The notes beneath the pieces are model-generated. The model made no database searches, was not told where the DNA came from, and saw nothing but the letters and a program-made list of their open reading frames with translations. Of a stretch of DNA of 64,000 nucleotides, positions 10,155 through 20,151 are shown in pieces. The position numbers and the translations under genes are program-made. The DNA is from Sedimenticola sp. (GTDB lineage Bacteria; Pseudomonadota; Gammaproteobacteria; Chromatiales; Chromatiaceae): positions 1 to 64,000 of the forward strand of contig JALWRH010000029.1 in the NCBI GenBank assembly GCA_026994195.1. Direction: 5' to 3'. Position 1 is the stretch's first letter; each line of letters opens with the position of its first letter.

Positions 10155-12101
10155 ATGTGCGGAATATCAGGAATATTGAATCTCGGACAGGCTCCGGCGC
10201 CTTCCAGGAGTGAACTGGAGCAGATGATCCATGCGCTTCAGCACCGGGGGCCGGACGGTTATGGTTTTTTCCTCGACGGCCCGGTAGGGCTGGCGCATGC
10301 ACGGCTCAGCATTATCGATCTCGAAGGCGGTGATCAGCCCATTCACAATGAAGACTGTACCGTGCAGGTGGTGTTCAACGGAGAGATTTTCAATTTTCTC
10401 GAACTGCGCGAGGAGCTGCAAGGGCGGGGGCACCGCTTCTACACCCGTTCGGATACCGAAGTCATCGTACATCTCTACGAGGAGTATGGCGACGATTTTG
10501 TTCTTCACCTGATCGGTCAGTTTGCCATTGCTCTGTGGGATGCGCGCCGCCAAAGGCTGCTCCTGGTAAGAGACCGAGCAGGCATACGGCCTTTGTACTA
10601 CAGCATAGTTCAGGGTCGCCTGTACTTTGCTTCGGAGTTGAAGTCCCTGTTCACCCAGCCGGCTGTACGACGGGAGCTGGATCCCGTGGCGCTGGGTGAA
10701 GTGTTTACCTTTTGGTGCCCTTTGGAGCCCCACAGCCTATTTCGTGATGTACGGGCTTTGCCGCCAGGACAGCGCATGGTGGTTGAGGGTGGAAATCTGA
10801 GTATAGATCGATACTGGGACTGGACGTTTCCTCCCGGGGAAATCGACGACAGCCGGTCTGTGGAAGATTGGGCTGAAGAGCTGCGGGAGCTGATGATCGA
10901 TGCCGTGCGCCTGCGCCTGCGTTCGGATGTGCCGGTAGGTGCCTACCTCAGTGGCGGTCTGGACTCGTCGGTCATCACTTCCCTGATTCACAACTTCACG
11001 GATACTGCCTTGCGCACGTTCTCTATTGGTTTTGAGGACGATGAATTCGATGAGAGCGGTTTTCAGCAGGAACTGGTCCGGTATCTGGATACGGATCACA
11101 CTCATGTGACCTGTACCCGTGAAGATATTGGCCGGATTTTCCCCAAAGTGATCTGGCACGCCGAGTCCACCATTCTGCGCACGGCGCCTGCGCCCCTGAT
11201 GCTGTTGTCCCGGCATGTGCGGGAGAGTGGCTACAAGGTGGTTCTGACCGGTGAAGGCGCAGATGAGGTATTTGGCGGCTACGATATCTTCAAGGAAGCC
11301 AAGATCCGGCGCTTCTGCCACAGGGATCCGGATTCTGAGCTGCGGCCACAGATACTCAGGCGCCTCTATCCCTATCTGAAGTATTCTCCGGCTTCTTCCG
11401 GCGGGGCTTTTGGTCAGCAGTTTTTCCAGCAGGGCATGGAGTACATCGATGAACCCTTTTTTGCCCATGTGCCCCGCTGGACGACTACCCGGCGAAGCTG
11501 GAAGTTCTTCTCCCCGGAGTTGAAAGCAGCCGTATCAGGCAAGGTGGATTTTGAATCCATCCGCGCTCTGCTGCCACCGGATATCAATAGCTGGCAGCCT
11601 CTGAACCGCGATCAGTATGTGGAAAACCACACGCTTTTGTCCGGTTACCTGCTGAATTCCCAGGGGGACAGGATGGCCATGGCCAATTCCATTGAAGGAC
11701 GTTTTCCGTTTCTGGATCACCGGGTCATGGAATTTGCCGCCCGCATACCGCCACGCTACAAGATTCGTGTTTTAAATGAAAAGTATCTGCTCAAGCAATC
11801 CATGGCTGGCCTGATACCAGAGAGCATACGCCAACGTAACAAACAGCCTTACCGCGCACCGGACAGTCAGTCTTTTTTCCAGAATGGGAAAGCAGCTGAA
11901 TGGGTTATGGATCTGCTCAGTGAATCCGAACTGCGTAAGGCAGGGCATTTCAATCCCGTGGCGGTGGACAAGCTGCTGAAGAAATGTGCTACCGGAAGGG
12001 TTATCGGTTTTTCCGACAATATGGCTTTTGTGGGCATCCTGTCCACCATGCTGCTTGATAAGATGTTTGTTCAGGGATATTCTTCCGGGACCTTCACATA
12101 A
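10155..12101 (+). CDS. asnB: asparagine synthetase (glutamine-hydrolysing)-like amidotransferase, EPS/PEP-CTERM-cluster type
   Basis: MCGISGILN N-terminal nucleophile Cys after re-starting ORF 10086 at codon 24; GAYLSGGLDSSVITSL PPi loop. Confidence 0.9.
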   Translation: MCGISGILNLGQAPAPSRSELEQMIHALQHRGPDGYGFFLDGPVGLAHARLSIIDLEGGDQPIHNEDCTVQVVFNGEIFNFLELREELQGRGHRFYTRSDTEVIVHLYEEYGDDFVLHLIGQFAIALWDARRQRLLLVRDRAGIRPLYYSIVQGRLYFASELKSLFTQPAVRRELDPVALGEVFTFWCPLEPHSLFRDVRALPPGQRMVVEGGNLSIDRYWDWTFPPGEIDDSRSVEDWAEELRELMIDAVRLRLRSDVPVGAYLSGGLDSSVITSLIHNFTDTALRTFSIGFEDDEFDESGFQQELVRYLDTDHTHVTCTREDIGRIFPKVIWHAESTILRTAPAPLMLLSRHVRESGYKVVLTGEGADEVFGGYDIFKEAKIRRFCHRDPDSELRPQILRRLYPYLKYSPASSGGAFGQQFFQQGMEYIDEPFFAHVPRWTTTRRSWKFFSPELKAAVSGKVDFESIRALLPPDINSWQPLNRDQYVENHTLLSGYLLNSQGDRMAMANSIEGRFPFLDHRVMEFAARIPPRYKIRVLNEKYLLKQSMAGLIPESIRQRNKQPYRAPDSQSFFQNGKAAEWVMDLLSESELRKAGHFNPVAVDKLLKKCATGRVIGFSDNMAFVGILSTMLLDKMFVQGYSSGTFT

Positions 12102-12299
12102 GTTGTGAAGAGGCCTGGGGGGCTCCCATTGAAAATGAGCGGAATGATGACCGGGACGATATCTTCGGTTTCATAACACTGAAGGCGCAGGTTTCAGCCC
12201 ATCGACGACCGTTCATGGATTGACCACGATCTTTCCTTGATGCACCTGGCGCTTGGTCAAGGGAGCGGTACATTATGCGCGCTTATTCTGGAAGGGAAA

Positions 12300-12548
12300 A
12301 TGTCTAGCGAAGAAAAAATAAGAGAATTCATCCTGGAAAACTACCTGTTCACCGATGATCAGTCGGAGTTGAACAATGACGATTCCTTTTTGGATCAGGG
12401 GATACTGGATTCCACAGGCATATTGGAGATCATATTCTTCATCGAGGACGAATTCGGTATCAAGATCAAGGATGACGAGATGGTGCCCGACAATCTGGAT
12501 TCCGTAAACAGGATTGTCGCTTTCATTAAAAGAAAGCAGCAGGAGTAA
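12300..12548 (+). CDS. acyl carrier protein
   Basis: MSSEEKIREFILENYLF..DDSFLDQGILDSTGILEIIFFIEDEFGIKI, DS attachment motif; start re-placed to internal ATG. Confidence 0.88.
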   Translation: MSSEEKIREFILENYLFTDDQSELNNDDSFLDQGILDSTGILEIIFFIEDEFGIKIKDDEMVPDNLDSVNRIVAFIKRKQQE

Positions 12549-12602
12549 GCACAACAACCCCGAACTGTTCTCGATGGCGGGCCACTGTAGGGAAACTGCA
12601 GC

Positions 12603-14150
12603 ATGGAAATACAACGACCACTGCGATTGATGCATGAAAGCCTGTTTCGTGCGGCGCGGCAACATCCCCAAAAGACCGCCTTGGTGGCTGAAGGAGAAGA
12701 AACCACATACGAGCAACTGGCTGAAAACGTAAACCGCCTGTCCGCATTTTTACAGCAGCATGGGTTGGAGCGAGGCGAGCGCTGTGTCATATTCATGGAC
12801 AATACTCTTGCCTGTGCCATATCCATCTATGCCGTGCTGGCTGCAGGAGGTGTCTTCGTCATCGTCAACCCCCAGACCAAACAGGACAAGCTGGCCTACA
12901 TTCTGCAAGATAGTGAAGCAAAGGTGCTGATCACGGACAGCCATCTTCACCGGGTTTTTCTCCCGGCCATCGAGGAGAATCCACACCTGTGCAGTGTGAT
13001 TGCTTCAGGCGACCTTGAAAAACTGGCGCAAGAGCGGCTGACAGGTTTTGCCGATGCCCTGGAACGGGGGGGAGGGCTGACGGATTCGGGGGTCATTCAG
13101 AAAGACTTGGCGGCTCTTATTTATACCTCTGGCAGTACCGGTGATCCGAAAGGCGTGATGCATACGCATCTTTCCATGACCTTCGTTCTTGGCAGTCTGA
13201 TCGAATATCTGCGTCTGTCCAGGGAAGATCGTCTGTTGCTCATGCTGCCTCTGGCCTTCGACTATGGACTGTATCAGCTGTTCATGAGCATACAGTTGGG
13301 GGCCACCCTGATAATGGAACGTTCCTTTACCTATCCGGCAGTGATCTTCGACCGCATAAGGGAGTATGCGGTTACGGTGTTTCCTGCTGTGCCAACCATT
13401 TACGCCATGCTGATTTCCATGCACCATCGGGAGCCGCTCTGCTTTCCCTCTGTCACGCGGGTGACCAATACGGCGGCGGCGTTGCCTGCCGGACAGGTTC
13501 CGGCCCTCAAGGAGATTTTTCCCAATGCGCTCATCTACAAGATGTATGGACTCACCGAGTGCAAGCGCGTAAGTTATCTTGAACCCGAACTGATCGATAC
13601 CAAGCCGGGTTCTGTGGGCAAAGCCATCCCGGGTACACAAGTCTGTATTCTGGATGAGGATGGCAATCCTGTCGGTCCGGGAGAAACCGGCATTCTTCAT
13701 GTGAGGGGAACGCACCTGATGCTGGGTTACTGGCGCTCCCCGGAACTTTCGGACAGAGTGCTGATAGATGCCTCCCTGCCCGGAGAGAAACTGCTGCGCA
13801 CCGGTGACTGGTTCAGCATGGATGAGGATGGTGATCTGTATTTCAAAGGGCGCAGTGACGATATCATCAAGACGAGAGGGGAAAAAGTCAGCCCCCTGGA
13901 AGTCGAAAACGTGGTTACCATGGTGGTTGGCGTGAAGGAGGTGGCCGTTATCGGCGTACCGGATGAAACTCTGGGGCAGGCCCTGAAGTGTTTTGTGGTG
14001 CCGGAACCGGACAGTGCTCTGAGTATGCGAGACATACGCAAGGTCTGTGTCGAGAAACTGGAAAATTTCATGGTGCCAAAGTACATAGAAATCGTTGCAG
14101 ACCTTCCCCGAACCAGCACGGGAAAAATCAGCAAGAAGGATCTTTCATGA
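12603..14150 (+). CDS. acyl-CoA/acyl-ACP synthetase, AMP-forming (EPS-cluster-associated type)
   Basis: LIYTSGSTGDPKGVMHTH AMP-binding motif; LLRTGDWFSMDEDGDLYFKGRSDDIIKTRGEKVSPLEVE; PRTSTGKISKKDLS. Confidence 0.92.
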   Translation: MEIQRPLRLMHESLFRAARQHPQKTALVAEGEETTYEQLAENVNRLSAFLQQHGLERGERCVIFMDNTLACAISIYAVLAAGGVFVIVNPQTKQDKLAYILQDSEAKVLITDSHLHRVFLPAIEENPHLCSVIASGDLEKLAQERLTGFADALERGGGLTDSGVIQKDLAALIYTSGSTGDPKGVMHTHLSMTFVLGSLIEYLRLSREDRLLLMLPLAFDYGLYQLFMSIQLGATLIMERSFTYPAVIFDRIREYAVTVFPAVPTIYAMLISMHHREPLCFPSVTRVTNTAAALPAGQVPALKEIFPNALIYKMYGLTECKRVSYLEPELIDTKPGSVGKAIPGTQVCILDEDGNPVGPGETGILHVRGTHLMLGYWRSPELSDRVLIDASLPGEKLLRTGDWFSMDEDGDLYFKGRSDDIIKTRGEKVSPLEVENVVTMVVGVKEVAVIGVPDETLGQALKCFVVPEPDSALSMRDIRKVCVEKLENFMVPKYIEIVADLPRTSTGKISKKDLS

Positions 14151-15040
14151 ATCAGAATGCCCTGTATGAAACACTGTTGGCAGAGCTTTCACGGAATCTG
14201 GCTCTGTTGCCGGACAAACCGGAGGAAACGCCGCATAGCACCTTGAGAGCGCTTTGGATGCTTGCTGCGGGAAAGCCTCTTTCCGTGGAATCCGCTATGG
14301 CTGCAGAACTGCCGGAGCTCGATGGGAAGCAGGTCGAAAAACTTCGGCAGACTATTCAGCAGCGTCTGGATGGTACGCCTCTGGCGCATATATCGGGACG
14401 GCAGTCCTTTATGGGCCTGGAACTTCTGGCCGGCCCTGAAGCGCTCATCCCCCGCAAGGAAACAGAACTGTTGGCGGGCAGCGCCATAGAGCTCCTTCGC
14501 CAACAGGAGAAAGATGCGCTCAATGTGATTGACGTATGCACGGGCGCTGGTAATGTGGCTTTGGCCATTGCAAACGCAGTTCAACAGGCCCGGGTTTATG
14601 CCAGCGACCTTTCCCAGGAAGCCGTCCAGTTGGCAAAGAAAAATACCGAGCTGCATGATCTGACCGGGCGGGTGGCGTTGTACACAGGGGATCTTCTCGA
14701 TCCTTTCCGGCCGTTGGGGATGGAAGGGAAGGTGGATATGATCACCTGCAATCCACCCTATATATCCTCGGCCAAGGTGCCGGCTATGGCGAGTGAAATA
14801 TCCGAGCATGAACCAGAGATGGCTTTCAATGGCGGCGTGTTTGGTATCAATCTCATGCGCAAGCTTATTGCGGAAGCGACTGATTTCATTCGGGAAAAAG
14901 GTCACCTGGTATTCGAGGTGGGTTTGGGGCAGGGGCCAGCTATGGAAAAGCAGATCAGCAAATTACCGGCATATCAGTCGGTGAAAACTGTGGCGGATGC
15001 CCAGGGCAATGCGCGAGTGGTCATTGCGCAAGTGCGCTGA
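14147..15040 (+). CDS. PrmC/HemK-like N5-glutamine methyltransferase family protein
   Basis: ATGA overlap with upstream ligase; IPRKETELL, DVCTGAGNVALAIA, CNPPYIS motifs. Confidence 0.85.
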   Translation: MNQNALYETLLAELSRNLALLPDKPEETPHSTLRALWMLAAGKPLSVESAMAAELPELDGKQVEKLRQTIQQRLDGTPLAHISGRQSFMGLELLAGPEALIPRKETELLAGSAIELLRQQEKDALNVIDVCTGAGNVALAIANAVQQARVYASDLSQEAVQLAKKNTELHDLTGRVALYTGDLLDPFRPLGMEGKVDMITCNPPYISSAKVPAMASEISEHEPEMAFNGGVFGINLMRKLIAEATDFIREKGHLVFEVGLGQGPAMEKQISKLPAYQSVKTVADAQGNARVVIAQVR

Positions 15041-15047
15041 CAGGGGA

Positions 15048-16127
15048 TCAACCCTGCTCCAGTATGGGCTGGCGAAACAGCAAAGAGGCCAACTTGGAAG
15101 CATCCAGATCGCCCTGCTTATTGAGTAGATACGGTTGATCGATGTTGATCCGTCCCAGATTGATGATTCCATCATGCCTGCATATGGCATTTATCCCGGT
15201 CCGGTTGGTGCAGGCGCACTGATAGCCCAGCGAGTGAGCAGCATCAAGAGTCTGCTGGTCATATTGTCCCTGGGGGGGGGAGAAACACAGAACGGGCTGA
15301 TCCTGTCCCACTAACTCTTCCAATATCTGGCGGGAAACCCGCAATTCATGGTGAACGTCATCGACTTTGACCAGGGATTCGTGGCTGATTCCGTGGGATC
15401 CGATATGGAGACCGTGATCTCGCAGTTGAACGACTTCCTCATGTTCCAGCATGAATGGAACGTCCGGAAGATCTCCTGCCCATTCCAACAAGGCAGGATC
15501 CAGCAAACGGCGTTTTTCCGGATGCAGTCCCCGCAGGATGCCCAATAGCCGGTTGTATTGAGCCCGGCTGGTGATTTCTTTGGGAAGCTCCATGCCCAGG
15601 GTTTGGGACATGGTCGAAACTTTGGCGTCATCCAATTTTCCGCTTTTCCACAGGGCAAACAGTGCTTCCTGCCAGGAGAGGATGGGTTTTCCCAGTGCGC
15701 CGCTGGTTACGAAAACAATAGCCGGAAAGCCAAATTCAGAGAGCAGGGGGGCGGCATACTTGAGGTTGCATTTCCAGCCGTCATCGAAGGTGATCAACAG
15801 CGGATGGCCGGGAAGGGGAGCGCCATGCTGATAGTGATCCAAAACCTGGGGGAAACTGACCACGGAATAGTGCTGCTGGAAAAACTGCAGGCACTCCCGG
15901 AAGAACTCCAGGGTTACCGACCACTCCGGATCTGCGGTATCCCACTCGGGATTGTCTTTGGGCAGCACGCGGTGAAATAAAACCACCGTAAGCGCATCGT
16001 GATTCTTTTTCCTATGGTACCGGTGCAAGAAGCCGCTGCTGTAGGCGAGTTTTCTTAAAGATTGTTTCAGACCCACAGTGACCTCCTGTCGTTGCCTTTG
16101 CGTGGGGAAGGCGCAATAGTTAATCAA
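15048..16127 (-). CDS. polysaccharide deacetylase family protein
   Basis: LITFDDGWKCNLKYAAPLLSEFGFPAIVFVTSG and HIGSHGISHESL NodB-homology motifs. Confidence 0.88.
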   Translation of the reverse strand: MINYCAFPTQRQRQEVTVGLKQSLRKLAYSSGFLHRYHRKKNHDALTVVLFHRVLPKDNPEWDTADPEWSVTLEFFRECLQFFQQHYSVVSFPQVLDHYQHGAPLPGHPLLITFDDGWKCNLKYAAPLLSEFGFPAIVFVTSGALGKPILSWQEALFALWKSGKLDDAKVSTMSQTLGMELPKEITSRAQYNRLLGILRGLHPEKRRLLDPALLEWAGDLPDVPFMLEHEEVVQLRDHGLHIGSHGISHESLVKVDDVHHELRVSRQILEELVGQDQPVLCFSPPQGQYDQQTLDAAHSLGYQCACTNRTGINAICRHDGIINLGRINIDQPYLLNKQGDLDASKLASLLFRQPILEQG

Positions 16128-16242
16128 GTATATAGTGTCCGGATTTTTTTACAAATGCTCTGGATTTGTCTTTCTGAAGAATCATGGGTGTCGGGGAGCT
16201 CCAGATTACTATGCCGGGCTCGGCCCAGTGCCGATGCCCTTG

Positions 16243-16271
16243 GTGTAAATCCCCTGTAACAGACTGGTAAC
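16243..16271 (+). promoter_or_regulatory. Pho-box-like PhoB binding site upstream of pstS
   Basis: Three 7-mers at exact 11-bp spacing: GTGTAAA(16243), CTGTAAC(16254), TGGTAAC(16265), about 50 bp before pstS ATG. Confidence 0.7.
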
Positions 16272-16322
16272 AAAGCAAGGCTATAGTTCCTGCCAGATTC
16301 ACCAACAACGACAGGCAGGAAC

Positions 16323-17414
16323 ATGAAAAAGTTGAGAGCAGTAATTGGTACCAGCGTACTGGTGGCTTCGATTGGCGCTGGGGCGGCTTCCCGTGACACC
16401 ATATCCATTGTGGGTTCTTCCACGGTCTATCCTTTTGCCACGGTGGTTGCTGAGCGTTTTGGGAAAACCACCAAATTCAATACTCCCAAGATCGAATCCA
16501 CCGGCTCCGGTGGCGGCATGAAGCTCTTTTGTGAAGGGGTGGGTATCAGCCACCCGGATATCACCAATGCTTCACGCCGTATCAAGAAATCCGAGTACGA
16601 GAAATGCCAGAAAAATGGTGTCAAGGACATCGTGGAAGTGAAAATCGGTTATGACGGTATTGTTGTCGCCAATTCCAGAAAGGCGCCGAAGTTCAATATC
16701 AGCCGCCGGGATATCTTCCTGGCCCTGGCAAAGCAGATACCCGATCCCAAGGCGCCCGACAGCGGCGAACTGATCCCCAATCCCTATCAGACCTGGAAGG
16801 AAGTGAATCCTAGTCTGCCCGCCTATCGTATCGAGGTGCTGGGACCACCGCCTACGTCAGGTACCCGGGATGCTTTTGCCGAGTTGGCGATGGAAGGCGG
16901 ATGCAAGACCTTCGGCTGGATCAAAAAGATCAAGAGTGATTCTAAAAAAGCGAAAAAAGCCGGCAATAAGGCATTGGCCAAAGAACTCAAGAATCATTAC
17001 AAGGCCATCTGTCATGGGGTGCGTGAAGACGGCAGCTATATCGAAGCCGGTGAAAATGACAATCTTATCGTGCAAAAACTGGAGGCCAATGCCAAGGCGC
17101 TGGGTATCTTTGGTTACAGTTTCCTGGAACAGAATGAAGATCGTATCCAAGGTTCCCTCATTGATGGCGTTGCCCCTGAGTTCGAGTTGATCGCCAGTGG
17201 CAAATATCCTGTATCCCGGCCTTTGTTTTTCTATATCAAGAAAGCCCATGTAGGCAAGATTCCCGGAATTCCCGAGTATGTGACTGAGTTTACCAGCGAA
17301 AAAGCCTGGGGTGACGAAGGTTACCTGGTGGACAAGGGTCTTATTCCCATGCCCAGGGAGGAGCGTGAAAAATATGCCAGGGACGCAAAAGAGCTGATCC
17401 CAATGAACTTCTGA
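16323..17414 (+). CDS. pstS: phosphate ABC transporter substrate-binding protein
   Basis: SIVGSSTVYPFATVVAERF..ESTGSGGGMKLFCEGVG; followed by pstCAB. Confidence 0.92.
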   Translation: MKKLRAVIGTSVLVASIGAGAASRDTISIVGSSTVYPFATVVAERFGKTTKFNTPKIESTGSGGGMKLFCEGVGISHPDITNASRRIKKSEYEKCQKNGVKDIVEVKIGYDGIVVANSRKAPKFNISRRDIFLALAKQIPDPKAPDSGELIPNPYQTWKEVNPSLPAYRIEVLGPPPTSGTRDAFAELAMEGGCKTFGWIKKIKSDSKKAKKAGNKALAKELKNHYKAICHGVREDGSYIEAGENDNLIVQKLEANAKALGIFGYSFLEQNEDRIQGSLIDGVAPEFELIASGKYPVSRPLFFYIKKAHVGKIPGIPEYVTEFTSEKAWGDEGYLVDKGLIPMPREEREKYARDAKELIPMNF

Positions 17415-17435
17415 TTGGAGCCAGTTACCCTCTTT

Positions 17436-17469
17436 GCGCCACCCCCTGTATGGGGGAGGTGCATTTTTT
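17436..17469 (+). terminator. intrinsic terminator/attenuator between pstS and pstC
   Basis: GCGCCACCCCC-TGTAT-GGGGGAGGTGC followed by ATTTTTTC. Confidence 0.75.
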
Positions 17470-17486
17470 CGTCGTGGAATGATGCC

Positions 17487-18869
17487 GTGAATCTGTTTGT
17501 ATATTTTATCGTATTTGTGCTGCTATCCATTGGCGCCTACTGGTATGGCAGGCGTTATAGTCTGGGCCTGGTATCACGGGATCGTCGCCGGCTACATTCC
17601 CTGCCCCAATACTATGGTTACTATGTAGCGCTGTGGTCAGTGGTGCCAGCGTTCCTGATGCTGCTGTTGTGGTTGTTCCTGGATCAGGATCTGATCGTGC
17701 ATCTGGTCAGCGCTGGTTTGCCGGAAAGCATCAAGTCATTGTCCCCTGACGAATTGGGCCTGTATCTGAACGATGTGGTCAATCTGGCCAAGGGCAATAT
17801 CACCTCCAGTGAAGGAGATGCGATCATGCAGCAGGCCGCCGCGCACTATCGGCATCTGCTGCAGATTTCCCATATGGCCTTGGGGATTGCGGTTACGGGC
17901 AGTGTGGTAGCCGGTGCCGCTTTTTCCTTGCACCGTATTCGTCCCGATTTCCGTTCCCGGCCAAGAGTAGAGCGGATGGTCAAATGGCTGCTGGTCCTCA
18001 GCTCGTCCATTGCCATTTTGACCACGGTGGGAATCGTTCTTTCGGTACTGTTCGAAGCTATTCGTTTCTTCAAGATCATTCCCTTAACGGATTTCCTTTT
18101 CGGGTTGCAATGGAGTCCGCAGATGGCCATCCGTGAAGACCAGGTTGGCGCCAGTGGCGCATTTGGCGTAGTGCCCCTGTTTGCAGGAACCCTTTTGATT
18201 GCGCTCATCGCCATGCTGGTCGCCGTTCCTGTAGGTCTCATGTCAGCCATCTATCTGGTGGAGTTTTCCGGCAGCCGGATGCGGGCCTGGGCAAAACCCC
18301 TGCTGGAGATTCTTGCTGGCATTCCCACAGTCGTTTATGGATTTTTTGCTGCTCTGGTGGTTGCACCGGTGCTACGGAGCGCGGGAGAAAGTGTTGGCTT
18401 GCAGGTATCCTCCGAAAGCGCTCTGGCGGCGGGTCTGGTCATGGGAATAATGATCATTCCTTTTGTCTCTTCTCTTTCCGATGATGTGATCAATGCTGTG
18501 CCTCAGGCCATGCGTGACGGATCCTATGCTCTGGGGGCCACAAGGGCTGAAACCATCTACCGGGTCATTGTGCCAGCGGCATTGCCCGGCATCGTTGGTG
18601 GTGTACTGCTGGCGGTATCCAGGGCTATCGGCGAGACCATGATCGTGGTCATGGCTGCTGGACTCACCGCTAACCTGACAGTCAATCCATTGGATTCAGT
18701 CACGACCATCACAGTACAGATCGTCACTCTGCTGGTGGGAGACCAGGAATTTGACAGCCCCAAAACCCTGGCGGCCTTTGCCCTGGGCTTGGTGCTGTTC
18801 ATTGCCACCCTGCTGCTCAATGTGCTGGCTTTGCACGTGGTCAGAAAGTACCGGGAAGAATATGAGTAA
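17487..18869 (+). CDS. pstC: phosphate ABC transporter permease PstC
   Basis: ORF 17415..18869; start re-placed to GTG 17487 because upstream part encodes the terminator hairpin; EILAGIPTVVYGFFA..ALGATRAETIYRVIVPAALPGI permease signature. Confidence 0.88.
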   Translation: MNLFVYFIVFVLLSIGAYWYGRRYSLGLVSRDRRRLHSLPQYYGYYVALWSVVPAFLMLLLWLFLDQDLIVHLVSAGLPESIKSLSPDELGLYLNDVVNLAKGNITSSEGDAIMQQAAAHYRHLLQISHMALGIAVTGSVVAGAAFSLHRIRPDFRSRPRVERMVKWLLVLSSSIAILTTVGIVLSVLFEAIRFFKIIPLTDFLFGLQWSPQMAIREDQVGASGAFGVVPLFAGTLLIALIAMLVAVPVGLMSAIYLVEFSGSRMRAWAKPLLEILAGIPTVVYGFFAALVVAPVLRSAGESVGLQVSSESALAAGLVMGIMIIPFVSSLSDDVINAVPQAMRDGSYALGATRAETIYRVIVPAALPGIVGGVLLAVSRAIGETMIVVMAAGLTANLTVNPLDSVTTITVQIVTLLVGDQEFDSPKTLAAFALGLVLFIATLLLNVLALHVVRKYREEYE

Positions 18870-20151
18870 ATTACAGAAAGCCGCCATCAAGCGGCGGGAC
18901 ATACGGGAAGCCGTGGAACAAAGTCTGCGGGCACGCAAACGCCGCAGTTGGCGTTTCCGCCTGGTGGGGCTGGTGGCGGTGCTCACAGGATTGCTGTTGC
19001 TGGCCATCATGTTTACCAGCATCGCCAGCAAAGGCTATAGCGCTTTTGAGCGCACAGAAGTTCTGCTCGACATCGATCTTGAAGAGGCGGTTATCGATCC
19101 GGAGAAAACACGCTCAGAAGAAGTGCTCATGCGGGCGGACTATACGGGATTGATCAAAACTTCTTTGCGCAAACTGTTTCCCCAGGTAAAGAAACGCAAG
19201 CAGAAACGTGCGCTTTACCGGCTGGTAAGCACCGGGGCAGGGGATCAGCTGCGTGACAGGGTCTTGCAGGATCCTTCCATCATAGGAAGCAGGGTTTCCG
19301 TCTGGCTGATTGCCGATGATGATCTGGATCAGTACTACAAGCATGGAGACAGCCAAAGCCGTCTCAAGGACTACCAGCTGCAATGGGTGGCCCAGCTGAA
19401 CGCGGATCAGCGTTTGCGTACAGCATTCAACAGCACTTTCTTCACAGCAGGTGATTCCCGCGAGCCGGAACTGGCGGGTATACGTGGTGCGCTTACCGGA
19501 TCTTTCTTCGTCATTCTTATCACCCTGGGGCTGTCCCTGCCTCTGGGTGTGTCCGCGGCCATCTATCTGGAAGAATTTGCTCCGCGAAACCGATGGACGG
19601 ATCTTATCGAAGTCAATATCAATAACCTGGCGGCGGTGCCATCCATTGTGTTTGGCCTTCTGGGCCTGGCGGTGTTCATCAATTTCATGGGACTGCCCCG
19701 TTCTGCACCCCTGGTGGGGGGTCTGGTGCTGACGCTGATGACTTTACCAACAATTATTATCGCAAGCCGTGCTGCGTTGAAATCCGTGCCGCCTTCCATT
19801 CGGGAAGCGGCCCTGGGCATGGGCGCATCCAAGACGCAGATGGTATTTCAGCATGTGCTGCCCCTGGCCATGCCTGGGATGCTCACGGGCACCATCATCG
19901 GCATGGCCCAGGCGCTGGGTGAAACGGCACCATTGCTGATGATCGGTATGGTGGCTTTCATTGCTGATGTTCCCACGGGCCCCTTGGATTCCGCCACCGT
20001 GCTGCCCGTGCAGATCTACCTCTGGGCCGATAGCCCGGAGCGTGCCTTCATGGAACGCACCTCTGCCGCCATTCTGGTGCTGCTGGCCTTTCTTGTACTG
20101 ATGAACCTGCTGGCCATCTGGTTGCGTCGTAAGTTCGAGCGACGCTGGTGA
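18862..20151 (+). CDS. pstA: phosphate ABC transporter permease PstA
   Basis: ATG at 18862 overlaps pstC stop; [44 protein letters not shown]. Confidence 0.9.
   Translation: MSKLQKAAIKRRDIREAVEQSLRARKRRSWRFRLVGLVAVLTGLLLLAIMFTSIASKGYSAFERTEVLLDIDLEEAVIDPEKTRSEEVLMRADYTGLIKTSLRKLFPQVKKRKQKRALYRLVSTGAGDQLRDRVLQDPSIIGSRVSVWLIADDDLDQYYKHGDSQSRLKDYQLQWVAQLNADQRLRTAFNSTFFTAGDSREPELAGIRGALTGSFFVILITLGLSLPLGVSAAIYLEEFAPRNRWTDLIEVNINNLAAVPSIVFGLLGLAVFINFMGLPRSAPLVGGLVLTLMTLPTIIIASRAALKSVPPSIREAALGMGASKTQMVFQHVLPLAMPGMLTGTIIGMAQALGETAPLLMIGMVAFIADVPTGPLDSATVLPVQIYLWADSPERAFMERTSAAILVLLAFLVLMNLLAIWLRRKFERRW

Noticed and set aside
1-16127. Exosortase (xrtA) and PEP-CTERM substrate genes expected with this type of EPS cluster
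   Set aside because: No EpsH/exosortase-like protein or C-terminal PEP motif seen; they may lie left of the window, so the XrtA association remains an inference.
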